Assembly (NCBI RefSeq): GCF_032586155.1
Contig: NZ_JAWHTC010000003.1
Coordinates: 453,095-517,094 of the forward strand
Reading direction: 5' to 3'
Length of the DNA stretch: 64,000 nt
From: JAWHTC01 sp032586155
GTDB lineage: Bacteria; Pseudomonadota; Alphaproteobacteria; Rhodobacterales; Rhodobacteraceae
Shown: piece after piece, positions 26,386 through 34,976 of the stretch
Numbering within the stretch: the first letter of the stretch is position 1
How the letters are laid out: every line of letters begins with the position of its first letter
Made by a program: the position numbers and the translations under genes
Notes under the pieces: model-generated
What the model saw: only the letters and a program-made list of their open reading frames with translations
Database searches by the model: none
What the model was told of the DNA's origin: nothing

Positions 26386-27516
26386 ATGGGAAACCAAGCG
26401 ATTTCAATGCTGTTGCAACAGATAGCGGCTTGTCAGAATGACCGGCCATGGGGCATGCCGGGGCGGTTCTATACCGACCCGGACTGGTTTGCCCATGAAT
26501 GCGATACCGTGCTGCGCCATGGCTGGCACGCGCTTGGTCGGGCCGATGAGATCCCCGAGCCGGGGGATTACTTCTGCGCTACTATCCTGAACGAGCCGCT
26601 GATTGCGGTGCGCGGCGAGGATGGCGAGGTGCGTGTTCTGTCGAATGTCTGCCGCCATCGCGGTATGCCGCTGGCCGAGGGGCGGGGCAAGGTGAAACGG
26701 TTCCTGTGCTCCTACCATGCGTGGGCGTATGGGCTTGACGGGGTGCTGTTGCGCGCGGCGCGGATGCAGAATGCTGACTTCGACGCCAGGACATGTCGTC
26801 TGGCCGGGTTCGAGGTGAGATTGTGGAACGGCATGATTTACACCTCGGTCGCCGATGATCCGCCACCTTTCGAGGCGCCCGAACTTGATGCATTGCTGGC
26901 GCCCTACGAGCCCGGGAACTTCCACCTCGTCCACGTCGCCGAGGAAGAGTGGAAATGCAACTGGAAGAGCCTGGTGGAGAATTTCATGGAAGGTTACCAT
27001 CTGTCGGTGGTCCATCCCGAGACGCTGCATGGCTATACTCCCACCGGGATGGCGAAGAAGGGGCCGAGCGGGGCGGGTTTTACCACCTATTTGGCGAATT
27101 ACCCCGACAGCGCGGAAACCCGGGGCCAGGGCGCACCGGGGTTGAGCGAGGCTGAGCGACGCCGCTCGACCCTGTTTGCGCGCTTCCCGACACAGGTGGC
27201 AAGCCAGGCGGCAACGCTGTTGGTGACGCTGTCGATCTTTCCACGGGCTGCGGACCGGATCTGGGTCAAATGGTCGATGGCGGCGTACGGCGACGAGTTG
27301 GACGAAGACACCATCGCCCAGCGGATTGCGCTGTGGGAAGACGTCAACCGCGAGGATCGCGAAAAATTGGAGAAGATGCAGACCGCGTTGGGGTCGAAAC
27401 ACGCCATCGGCGGACCGCTGGCGGGTGAGGATTACGAAGGCACAGTGCGCGATTTCCTGAACTGGCTTGCGGTCGAGGATCGTACGGCGGTGAAGTTGAC
27501 AGACGGCGCGCGATGA
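26386..27516 (+). CDS. Rieske non-haem iron oxygenase, alpha subunit (second)
   Basis: A 376-residue protein with [2Fe-2S] ligands C89-R-H91 and C108-S-Y-H111 and mononuclear iron ligands His205 and His210 in NFMEGYHLSVVH. It shares the overall plan of the first Rieske protein but differs enough to be an ancient paralogue or a separate enzyme, so the operon could perform two successive oxygenations. GGAGG precedes the ATG. It overlaps the LysR gene by 4 bases. Confidence 0.9.
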   Translation: MGNQAISMLLQQIAACQNDRPWGMPGRFYTDPDWFAHECDTVLRHGWHALGRADEIPEPGDYFCATILNEPLIAVRGEDGEVRVLSNVCRHRGMPLAEGRGKVKRFLCSYHAWAYGLDGVLLRAARMQNADFDARTCRLAGFEVRLWNGMIYTSVADDPPPFEAPELDALLAPYEPGNFHLVHVAEEEWKCNWKSLVENFMEGYHLSVVHPETLHGYTPTGMAKKGPSGAGFTTYLANYPDSAETRGQGAPGLSEAERRRSTLFARFPTQVASQAATLLVTLSIFPRAADRIWVKWSMAAYGDELDEDTIAQRIALWEDVNREDREKLEKMQTALGSKHAIGGPLAGEDYEGTVRDFLNWLAVEDRTAVKLTDGAR

Positions 27517-28457
27517 GCAGTCGCTTCACCCTTCGACAGCTGGAGTATTTCGTTGCCGTGGGGCGCGCGGGCTCGGTTGTCGAAGCGGCGGAACGGGTGA
27601 ACGTGTCCTCGCCGTCGATCTCCACCGCGATTTCACAACTGGAACAGGCGCTGGGCCTGCCGCTGTTCGTCAGACGGCGGGCACAGGGCCTGTCGCTGAC
27701 TCAGGCCGGGCGACAGATGATGGAGCAGGCGGGTGAGGTGCTGGCCCAGGCCGAGGCGCTTGCCCGGCTGGCGGGCGACATCGCCGGCGAGGTGCGCGGG
27801 CCGCTGACTTTGGGCTGTTTGCTCAGTTTTGCCCAGATCATCGTGCCGGGGCTGCGCCGCGGGTTCGAAAATCTCTATCCGGACGTGGCTGTGCGGCAGC
27901 GGGAGCTGGACCAGGAGGGCATATTTGCGGGGCTCCGCCGGGCCGAGATCGATGTTGCGCTGAGCTATGACATGGGGATTCCGGCTGACCTTGAATTCGT
28001 GCCGCTGGTGCCGCTGCACCCATTTGCGATGATGGCGGTGGATCATCCGCTGACAGACCGGGATGCGGTGACGGTGGAAGAATTGAGGCCGCATCCGATG
28101 ATCCTTCTCGATCTGCCGTATTCGTCCGAGTATTTCCTGTCGTTTTTTACCGCGCGCGGGACCCAGCCGGTGATCGCCGAGCGCACCCGCGACATGGCGG
28201 TCATGCGCAGCCTGGTGGCCAATGGCTATGGCTATTCCATAGCAACCATCCGACCGCTGAACGACCGCGCGCCCGATGGCACGCCGCTGCGTTTCGTGCC
28301 GCTTGAGGGCGCGGTCGAGCCGATGCAGCTGGGTCTGGTGATGGCCAAGGGGGCGACAAGTGTGCTGACCTTGCGTGCGTTCATTGACCATGCAAAGGCT
28401 TATGTGGCGGGTGGGCACGTACCCGGGATCATGCCATCGGGGGGCGGGGCAGTTTGA
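27513..28457 (+). CDS. LysR-type transcriptional regulator of the Rieske operon
   Basis: A 314-residue regulator with an N-terminal winged helix-turn-helix (about 1-60: FTLRQLEYFVAVGRAGSVVEAAERVNVSSPSISTAISQLE) and a C-terminal effector domain from about residue 90. Being the last gene of the operon it controls is unlike the usual divergent LysR arrangement. Its effector domain looks related in length and layout to the one fused to the flavin reductase. A terminator follows 70 bases downstream. Confidence 0.92.
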   Translation: MSSRFTLRQLEYFVAVGRAGSVVEAAERVNVSSPSISTAISQLEQALGLPLFVRRRAQGLSLTQAGRQMMEQAGEVLAQAEALARLAGDIAGEVRGPLTLGCLLSFAQIIVPGLRRGFENLYPDVAVRQRELDQEGIFAGLRRAEIDVALSYDMGIPADLEFVPLVPLHPFAMMAVDHPLTDRDAVTVEELRPHPMILLDLPYSSEYFLSFFTARGTQPVIAERTRDMAVMRSLVANGYGYSIATIRPLNDRAPDGTPLRFVPLEGAVEPMQLGLVMAKGATSVLTLRAFIDHAKAYVAGGHVPGIMPSGGGAV

Positions 28458-28528
28458 CCCCAGAACTTCAAGACTTAGAAATATATAGAAAATTTTTTGG
28501 CAAAACTGCCTGCGCCTGACCGTGGGTG

Positions 28529-28565
28529 TTGACCATGTTCGCTCCGGGGTCAATCTATTTTTTTT
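28529..28565 (+). terminator. Terminator of the Rieske operon
   Basis: TTGACC (28529-28534) pairs with GGTCAA (28548-28553), with a 13-base loop that can pair further, and is followed by TCTATTTTTTTT. The position, 70 bases after the LysR stop, fits the operon end. Confidence 0.65.
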
Positions 28566-28925
28566 GCTTCGGCTTGCGGAGAGATGGGCCACCCAAACGT
28601 GTAGTAAATTGCAGGTTGTCCCCTTTCACCTGTGGACAATCACATGGGCGCGTGGCGCCTTTTGCGTAGGTTGAGAGACGCTGGGGGATTTGATTGCGCT
28701 AGGTTGCGCTGCAGAGAAGAGGCCGTCCACGAACCGTGCAATCCCCACGCGGAGCTTCGATGTCGTTCTTGTCTGAGACGACGGATGGTTGCCTCTCTGG
28801 GTTCAGGCATTGGGCTTGGGTGACGATTTGGCGTAACGCACGTGAATCGCGGAGCGCCCGAATTTGAGCAAAGCCGATTTTCATGAGCCCGGGGGCACCT
28901 TTGACCGGGAGCCCCCATTTCCAGG
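28566..28925. other. Intergenic region, no gene seen
   Basis: Between the operon terminator and the LuxR gene I see no credible coding frame; short frames here lack ribosome sites and family features. At 28889-28916 a G/C-rich hairpin (GGGGGC...GCCCCC read on the minus strand) lies just after the LuxR-type stop and may stabilise or end that transcript, although no U-run follows. Confidence 0.5.
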
Positions 28926-29780
28926 TTAGCGCCGGCGCACGCCGCCCTTGTCCATCTCGATCAGGATGTCGTGATTGTCATGGCCCGGCCCGTGCAAGGG
29001 ATCGGGTAGAGCGCCCATGCTCATCGCCAGGGCGGCGAGTTCGGCCCGGTTCGACAGGCCGGTCTTGTTCATCAGCGTGTTCATCCGCTGACGAACCGCC
29101 GAGATCGAGATGCCAAGTTCGGCCGCGATCTGCTTGTCTTGAAGCCCAAGGCCGATCTTGGCCAGCAATTCGTGCTGTTTCTCGGTGATATGGTTGCGCT
29201 CGCGGAACTCGGCCGAGAAGTGATGCATATAGCGTTGGTGGGCGGCCATGGCGGCAGCGGTCATGGTCCAGCCATGCGCCTTGACGATCTGGATCATCTC
29301 GCGCCGAGAATGATCCCCAGTAAAGGTGATCAAGGCCGCCTGGGGTGGTGCGTTGTGGCGAAGCGGGATCGAATAGCCCGCACGCATGCCGCGTTTCGCG
29401 CCCTCTTTCAGCACTTCGACACGGCGCGCCGGGATGTGGATGTATTCGTCGATGAATTCGATCCCCACCATGATCGGGGTCAGGTGATGCATGGCATGGC
29501 TGCGAAAATACGACCATTTGTGCAATTCGGGATCGGAGTTGAACTGATTCAACCAGGTCGAATCGTAGGACGTGCGGATAAACAGGGTTTTGCGGAAATC
29601 GGCGTAGGAACTTGCGCAGATCAAATCGATGAACGGCAGATTCAATTCCCGGCCAAGCGCAGTCAGATGCGCCCAGACCTCGCGTGAATGGGTCGTGACC
29701 TCCAGATCAGCTAAGAACCTCCTGAGCAGAGGCGGCGTGTAACACTCGGCCTCGACAAGGTCCCGGTGGCGGTCGCTCAC
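28926..29780 (-). CDS. LuxR-type solo transcriptional regulator
   Basis: A 284-residue protein. The N-terminal part (about 20-175) has the autoinducer-binding domain layout (SYDSTWLNQF...W). The C-terminal part (about 195-265) is a LuxR/GerE helix-turn-helix (GLQDKQIAAELGISISAVRQRMNTLMNKTG). No luxI homologue is present in the window. By eye, the Asp-Pro pair that contacts the AHL amide is not where TraR/LuxR place it, so it may sense another ligand. It follows the CII-like gene by 10 bases. Confidence 0.85.
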   Translation of the reverse strand: MSDRHRDLVEAECYTPPLLRRFLADLEVTTHSREVWAHLTALGRELNLPFIDLICASSYADFRKTLFIRTSYDSTWLNQFNSDPELHKWSYFRSHAMHHLTPIMVGIEFIDEYIHIPARRVEVLKEGAKRGMRAGYSIPLRHNAPPQAALITFTGDHSRREMIQIVKAHGWTMTAAAMAAHQRYMHHFSAEFRERNHITEKQHELLAKIGLGLQDKQIAAELGISISAVRQRMNTLMNKTGLSNRAELAALAMSMGALPDPLHGPGHDNHDILIEMDKGGVRRR

Positions 29781-29790
29781 CGCCGTATCC

Positions 29791-30249
29791 TCAACAGGAT
29801 TCTTCTTCGAGGTGCAGCTTCATGTCGATCAGCACCTGTTGCAGCGCCACCGTTTCCTTCAACAGGCGCTTGGCCTCGTTCATGGTGATGATGCCGTCCT
29901 CGATCGACTGCTGGTATTCGGCCATCAGCATCGCAAACCGCTGGCTCAGCGCGATGACGTCGGCGTTGACGCCTCCCTTGTCATCGGCGTTCTTGCGGCG
30001 GTCGTCATAGCTCAGCGTGATGCCCTTCAGATCGGCCAGGGCCGATGTGACATGCGGATAGCTTGATGCCTCTTCCAAAGCGGCAACGGCGTCGATCGGC
30101 ATGAACCGGTCGGTATGTTCGTCGCTGTCGGAATAATAACGGCCCAAGGTGGCCTTGGACTTGCCGGTCAGCTGGCAGGCCGGTTCGATGCCGACATCCT
30201 TGACCAGTGCCTCGGTGTGTTTCTTCAGATAGCTGCCTACACCAGCCAT
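29791..30249 (-). CDS. CII-like DNA-binding protein, conserved hypothetical
   Basis: A 152-residue protein with a probable helix-turn-helix near residues 22-45 (ACQLTGKSKATLGRYYSDSDEH) and a C-terminal helical half (ALSQRFAMLMAEYQQSIEDG...LLKETVALQQVLIDMKLHLEEE) likely to form a coiled coil. The layout resembles the phage CII regulatory family (PF06892), but no phage genes are nearby. It is upstream of and probably co-transcribed with the LuxR-type gene. Confidence 0.65.
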   Translation of the reverse strand: MAGVGSYLKKHTEALVKDVGIEPACQLTGKSKATLGRYYSDSDEHTDRFMPIDAVAALEEASSYPHVTSALADLKGITLSYDDRRKNADDKGGVNADVIALSQRFAMLMAEYQQSIEDGIITMNEAKRLLKETVALQQVLIDMKLHLEEESC

Positions 30250-30349
30250 GATGGATCCATCCCCTGTTTGCCCTGTTCCCCGCGTGCGGCACGGGGGAAA
30301 TCGTTAATCCTTTTCCCATTAGTCGGTTTGCCGACAAATGTCATCGTAG

Positions 30350-30373
30350 AAAAAGCCCGGGGCGACCCGGGTT
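30350..30373 (-). terminator. Unexplained minus-strand terminator between divergent genes
   Basis: Read on the minus strand, CCCGGG-TCGC-CCCGGG is followed by CTTTTT, a strong intrinsic terminator. Both flanking genes (CII-like minus, tdk plus) point away from it, so neither needs it. The adjacent 30375-30404 forms a second stem (CCGGTG with CACCGG). The likely source transcript would be a small RNA begun between about 30410 and 30590. No other gene is seen in the 347-base gap. Confidence 0.55.
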
Positions 30374-30596
30374 GCCGGTGCGCGGAACCAATTCCCGCCA
30401 CCGGAGGGCGAGACCCGGGCGGTTTTGTCGCAATTTGATGACGTGCAAGCTCCATCCCCAGTGGCCTGTCCTGCACGGTTTGAACCAGATCGCGACAAAC
30501 CGGTGGGGTTTCGCCCAGGCGCGACCCGGAAAATGCGTGTGATGCCGTTTGAGCGGGGCCTTGCATCCCGTCTTGCAAAGGGTGAAAACCGGGCCC

Positions 30597-31196
30597 ATGG
30601 CAAAGCTCTATTTCAATTTCTCAACCATGAATGCCGGCAAATCGACGGTGCTGTTGCAGGCCTCGCATAACTATCACGAGCGCGGCATGCAGACTTATCT
30701 TCTGACCGCGCAGCTGGACAATCGCGCAGGCGAAGGCCGGATTGCCAGCCGGATCGGGATCGGGGCGGATGCCGACACCTTTGCCGCGGATGATGATCTG
30801 TTTGAAGCGATTGCAGCGCGGCTGAAGGAAGGGCCGGTTAATTGTGTTTTCGTGGACGAGGCGCAGTTCCTGACCAAGGAGCAGGTCTGGCAATTGGCCC
30901 GCGCGGTGGATGATCTGAAAGTGCCGGTGATGTGTTACGGCTTGCGGGTCGATTTCCAGGGTGAGTTGTTTCCCGGTTCAGCCGCGCTTCTGGCCTGGGC
31001 CGATGAGATGCGCGAGGTCCGCACCATCTGCCATTGCGGCAAGAAGGCCACGATGGTGGTGCGCATGGGACCGGATGGTCAACCTCTGGTCGAGGGGGAA
31101 CAATTCCTGGTTGGTGGCAACGAAACCTATGTCAGCCTGTGCCGGAAGCATTGGCGCGAAACGGTGGGCGACAGCTCCGCGCCGTCGGATGAGTGA
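30597..31196 (+). CDS. tdk: Thymidine kinase
   Basis: A 199-residue type II thymidine kinase that phosphorylates thymidine to dTMP for salvage. The phosphate loop is at residues 9-17 (STMNAGKST), Walker B is VFVDEAQFL, and the lasso/zinc region has CHCGKK and a late C-x-KH. ATG at 30597 is the family start. An in-frame ATG at 30549 is not. Confidence 0.95.
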   Translation: MAKLYFNFSTMNAGKSTVLLQASHNYHERGMQTYLLTAQLDNRAGEGRIASRIGIGADADTFAADDDLFEAIAARLKEGPVNCVFVDEAQFLTKEQVWQLARAVDDLKVPVMCYGLRVDFQGELFPGSAALLAWADEMREVRTICHCGKKATMVVRMGPDGQPLVEGEQFLVGGNETYVSLCRKHWRETVGDSSAPSDE

Positions 31197-31201
31197 CCTG
31201 C

Positions 31202-32359
31202 ATGCCCGTTTGGCTTGACCGTTCGACCTTCCTGACCGGGCTTGTCGTGGCCGTGGTCGGCTTTTTCAGCTCTTTCCCGATCCTGTTGCAGGGGATCAAC
31301 CAGATGGGGGCCAGCCCATCCCAGGCGGCCTCGGCCCTGATGGCGGCGGCGCTGGCGATGGGGCTGGCAGGCATTGGTCTCAGCCTATGGCAGAGGATGC
31401 CGATCAGCGTCGCCTGGTCCACGCCCGGTGCAGCGCTATTGGCGGTGACCGCGCCCGATGCGGCGGGTTTTGCCGGTGCAGTGGCGGCGTTTCTGGTGGC
31501 GGGCCTTCTGACGATGATTGCCGGCCTCTGGAAGCCACTGACCCGTGCAACCACGATGGTGCCCGCCCCCGTGGCGCATGCGATGCTGGCCGGTATCCTG
31601 CTGTCGATTTGTGCCCGCCCCGTTCTGGCGGCGGTCGAGATCCCGCAATACGCCCTGCCAATCATCGCCACCTGGTTCATCGTCAGCCGGTTCAACCGGC
31701 TATTCGCCACACCGGCTGCGGTTCTGGTCATGGGGGCCGTCATCATTTGGGCCAATGGTGGCACCTGGCCCTTGCCCGATTATGTCCTGACCGCGCCCGA
31801 GTTCGTGGCACCGGTGTTTTCCTGGGGCGGGGTCATGGGAATTGCTCTGCCGCTTTTCGTTGTCACGATGGCGACCCAGAATGTGCCAGGCATCGCCGTT
31901 CTGCGGGCCGAACGGTATGATCCCAGCCCGGGGCCGTCGATTGCTGCAGTGGGCGGGTTCAGCGTGCTCTCGGCTCCGTTTGGCGCACCGGCCACCTGCC
32001 TGGCCGCGATCACGGCAGCGATGTGTGCCAGCCCTGACGCCCATCCCGATCCGGAGCAGCGCTATCTGGCGGCAGTCTGGGCCGGGCTGTTCTATTGCCT
32101 GTTCGGTATCTTCGCCGGGGTCATTACCGCGTTTACCGCCGTCGCGCCGGCGATGGTTCTGCCGACGTTGGCCGGGGTGGCGCTGTTCGGCGTGTTCGTC
32201 GGCTCAGCATCAGCGGCGATGGCCGACCCCAGCGGCCGCGAGGCGGCGGCGCTGACCTTCGTCATCACCGCGTCGGGGGTCAGTTTCCTTGGGCTGGGCG
32301 GAGCGGTCTGGGGCTTGATTGCGGGCTCGCTGGTGTGGATGCTGCGGAGCAGAGGATAA
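31202..32359 (+). CDS. benE: BenE family (benzoate/H+ symporter type) transporter
   Basis: A 385-residue membrane protein with about eleven to twelve helices. The pattern of the family is visible (SSFPILLQGINQMGAS; AWSTPGAALLAV; LSAPFGAPATCLAAITAA). Known members import benzoate, although many are uncharacterised. The start is ATG 31202 or an overlapping GTG 31193 within the tdk stop. The hydratase 12 bases downstream suggests aromatic-acid use, but no ring-cleavage gene is adjacent. Confidence 0.8.
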   Translation: MPVWLDRSTFLTGLVVAVVGFFSSFPILLQGINQMGASPSQAASALMAAALAMGLAGIGLSLWQRMPISVAWSTPGAALLAVTAPDAAGFAGAVAAFLVAGLLTMIAGLWKPLTRATTMVPAPVAHAMLAGILLSICARPVLAAVEIPQYALPIIATWFIVSRFNRLFATPAAVLVMGAVIIWANGGTWPLPDYVLTAPEFVAPVFSWGGVMGIALPLFVVTMATQNVPGIAVLRAERYDPSPGPSIAAVGGFSVLSAPFGAPATCLAAITAAMCASPDAHPDPEQRYLAAVWAGLFYCLFGIFAGVITAFTAVAPAMVLPTLAGVALFGVFVGSASAAMADPSGREAAALTFVITASGVSFLGLGGAVWGLIAGSLVWMLRSRG

Positions 32360-32371
32360 CGCGAGGGCGAT

Positions 32372-33142
32372 ATGGACATTCAGGAAACCGGGCAGACATT
32401 GGCCGAGGCGCGCAAGGCCGGTGAGAAACTGGCGAAATATCCCGGCGCGCGCCCCGCGAACCTAGCGCGAGCTTTTTCTGTGCAAGAGGCAATGATCGCG
32501 GCCATGGGGCGCGACATTGTCGGTTGGAAAGTTGGCTTGACCTCTGAAAAGGCACAGGAAATCTGTGGCTACGGTGCGCCTTTGGCCGGTCCGGTCTTTG
32601 CCGGGGACTCGCATGAGGATGGCGTGGTCCTGCCCGTGCTGGCAGGTGATCTGGGGATACTTGAGGCTGAGATCGGGTTGCGGATGGCAACCGACTTGCC
32701 ACCGCGTGCAACGCCCTATACCCGCGACGAAGTAATCTCGGCTATCGGCACGGTGTTGCCAATGATTGAGTGGGTCAACAAGCGCTTACCCGGTGGTCTG
32801 CGCGAGGATGCCGAGTGGATCGTCGCCGACGGGGTGATGAACCGTTGCGTGATCTGCGGATCAGAACGGCCCTTTCATGCGGGTTTAGATCTGGCCCAAA
32901 CCTCGGTGCAGGCCGAAGTGGATGGTCAGTCCGTGACCGAAGGGGTCGGGGCGAACGCCATGGGCGGGCCGCTTGAGGTGCTGACCTGGCTGGCCGGGGA
33001 TCTGAACGCGCGCGGGCGGGGGTTGAAAGCCGGCGAGGTGATCTCGACCGGGCTGGTCTGCGATGTGATTCAGGCCGTCCCCGGTACGCAGGTTTCCGCG
33101 GCGGTTGCCGGTATCGGCACGGTCACGCTGACCATCGTTTAA
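32372..33142 (+). CDS. 2-keto-4-pentenoate hydratase-like (MhpD/FAH fold) protein
   Basis: A 256-residue member of the fumarylacetoacetate hydrolase-fold hydratases. Metal-binding acidic residues lie in LGILEAEIGLRMA (about 89-101). VGWKVGLTS and the C-terminal GEVISTGLVCDVIQAVPG are family blocks. Such enzymes hydrate 2-hydroxydienoates from meta-cleavage or decarboxylate related acids. Its place after a BenE transporter favours aromatic catabolism. Confidence 0.8.
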   Translation: MDIQETGQTLAEARKAGEKLAKYPGARPANLARAFSVQEAMIAAMGRDIVGWKVGLTSEKAQEICGYGAPLAGPVFAGDSHEDGVVLPVLAGDLGILEAEIGLRMATDLPPRATPYTRDEVISAIGTVLPMIEWVNKRLPGGLREDAEWIVADGVMNRCVICGSERPFHAGLDLAQTSVQAEVDGQSVTEGVGANAMGGPLEVLTWLAGDLNARGRGLKAGEVISTGLVCDVIQAVPGTQVSAAVAGIGTVTLTIV

Positions 33143-33266
33143 CCTCCAGTTAACCATTTTCCAAAGACATGCCGGAAGAGGGCCAGAATTGTGCCCGAAT
33201 TGCCCAGTAGTACGGGGCATGGTCTCGTTCTTGATTAGTGGCGAGCTATATTAGAGGTGATAATTA

Positions 33267-33509
33267 ATGTTCGGTCTCATCAGATTTCTTGATTACTTTG
33301 GTGGCTTTGCCATTCTGACCGGGTTGCTTTGGCTCTATACCCTGTATCGTCGTGTTGCAGAGGCGACAGAGGTGCCAATGTCGAGTTTCGACCAGCCGCT
33401 GGCTGCGGCCAGTATCTTTCTGATTGGCATTGCCATGATAATTGCGGCCCGGATCGTGGCCGCCCATGTGCGGATGCGGGCCAAACAGGTCGACAAAACC
33501 CGGGCCTAA
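33267..33509 (+). CDS. Small two-helix membrane protein
   Basis: An 80-residue protein with GAGGTGAT 7 bases before the ATG. It has two hydrophobic helices (about 10-26 and 48-68), separated by a polar loop, and a basic tail. I do not recognise it. Its stop overlaps the end of the convergent ketosynthase gene by four bases. Confidence 0.6.
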   Translation: MFGLIRFLDYFGGFAILTGLLWLYTLYRRVAEATEVPMSSFDQPLAAASIFLIGIAMIIAARIVAAHVRMRAKQVDKTRA

Positions 33510-34627
33510 ACCCGTTCGACCAGAACCGACCCAACCGAATAGCCCGCGCCAAAGGAGCAGATGAAGCCCTTGTCGCCGGGTTGCATATCCTCGGAATGCT
33601 TGGAAAAGGCAATGATCGAGCCCGCCGACGAAGTGTTGGCGTAATCCTGCAGGATATTCGGCTGTTCACCCGGCTCGGGTTCACGGCCCAACACCTTGCG
33701 GCCGATGAAATCATTCATCGACTTGTTGGCCTGATGCAGCCACAGGCGTTTCAGGTCGCCGGCGTCCAGTCCCTCGTCGGTCATGTGTTGCGCGATGTGC
33801 TTCGACACCATCGGCACCACCTCTTTGAACACCTTGCGACCATTCTGCATGAACTGCATGTCGCGCCGGTCGGCTACGCCGTCGGGGCGGTTGCGGCGCA
33901 GGAACCCGTTATTGTTGCGTATGTTGTTGGAAAACTCGGTGGCACAGCGGGTTGAAATGACTTTCCAATGCGGCCCCTTGGCGTCCTCTTCGCGTTCCAG
34001 CACCGTGGCGGTGCAGACATCGCCAAAGATGAAATGGCAATCACGGTCGCGCCATTCCAGGTGGCCCGAGGTTATTTCCGGATTGACCACAAGGGCCTTT
34101 TTCACGCTGCCTGAGCGGATCATGTCGGCAGCCGCCTGGATACCGAACGTGGCCGACGAACAAGCGACATTCATGTCAAAGGCAAAGCCGCCCGCGCCGA
34201 TTTCCTTCTGAATTTCGACGCCAATGGCTGGATAGGCGCGTTCCATGTTCGAGGCGGCACAGATCACCAGGTCGATCTCCGAAGCGTCCACCCCGGCCTG
34301 ATCCAGCGCCTTTTTGCAGGCGTCCATGGCGATTTCGGTCATGATGCCGGGTTCGTCATCGCTGCGCTGGCGGAATTTGGGATACATCCGGGTTGGATCA
34401 AGAACCCCTTCCTTGTCAAGCACATAGCGCTGTTCGATTCCCGATGCCTTGAAGATGAAATCGGTCGAGGAACGTTCCAACGCCGTCACCTCACCGGCCT
34501 CGATGGCTTGCGCGTTCTCGGCATTGAACATGTCGACATAGGCGTTGAAGGCCTCGACCAGTTCTGCGTTGGTGATGGCAAGTTCGGGGGTGAAAACCCC
34601 AGTGCCGGTGATGGCTGGTTGATACAT
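33506..34627 (-). CDS. FabH-type 3-oxoacyl-ACP synthase III (long form)
   Basis: A 373-residue thiolase-fold condensing enzyme. The catalytic triad is Cys156 (NVACSSATF), His298 (LHQANKSMNDF) and Asn331 (YANTSSAGS). It is about 50 residues longer than housekeeping FabH, with an extra stretch near residues 30-95 (ALERSSTDF...YPKFRQRSDDEPG). This long form probably primes a particular acyl chain rather than general fatty-acid synthesis; that is inference. A GGAG precedes ATG at 34627. Confidence 0.85.
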   Translation of the reverse strand: MYQPAITGTGVFTPELAITNAELVEAFNAYVDMFNAENAQAIEAGEVTALERSSTDFIFKASGIEQRYVLDKEGVLDPTRMYPKFRQRSDDEPGIMTEIAMDACKKALDQAGVDASEIDLVICAASNMERAYPAIGVEIQKEIGAGGFAFDMNVACSSATFGIQAAADMIRSGSVKKALVVNPEITSGHLEWRDRDCHFIFGDVCTATVLEREEDAKGPHWKVISTRCATEFSNNIRNNNGFLRRNRPDGVADRRDMQFMQNGRKVFKEVVPMVSKHIAQHMTDEGLDAGDLKRLWLHQANKSMNDFIGRKVLGREPEPGEQPNILQDYANTSSAGSIIAFSKHSEDMQPGDKGFICSFGAGYSVGSVLVERV

Positions 34628-34858
34628 GGACCCACTCCGATCAAGCGTTTCGAGAAATCCTGGCTGAAGGATTGCTCGAAACGCGCAAATCCTCTCGATG
34701 TTGTGGGCGCTTCGAAACAAACTGTTATCCCGGTTCATTTCGAAACGCTTCGATGTCTCCCGAGATCACTCCTATTGGCCGCGGAAATCAAGGGCAAAGC
34801 GGTGAGATGGGGTGCGTCGGGGGCAGCCAGGGTCGGGTCTTGGCCTAGAGCGGACTTT

Positions 34859-34925
34859 CGAATTGGCCTTGCTAATCTGACCGGCTGGGGTGGTCGCCCC
34901 TCAGATCCCCGGAAAATTTGTGTCA
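34859..34925 (+). repeat. G/C-hairpin intergenic repeat B, copy 2
   Basis: CGAATTGGCCTTGCTAATCTG resembles the first stem seen at 63895 and is followed by CTGGGG...CCCCTCAG and ATCCCCGGAAAATTTG, matching the second stem and tail of the copy at 25631. The stems are imperfect, so it looks older. Confidence 0.5.
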
Positions 34926-34976
34926 GAAGACGGGCGCGTACGGTTCGTGTGACAGTCCGCTTCAGACCGGAACCAA

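Noticed and set aside
32372..33142. The MhpD-like hydratase as HpaH of the hpa pathway
   Set aside because: Its sequence is not close to remembered HpaH proteins and it lies 18 kb away beside a BenE-type transporter, so the link is unsupported.
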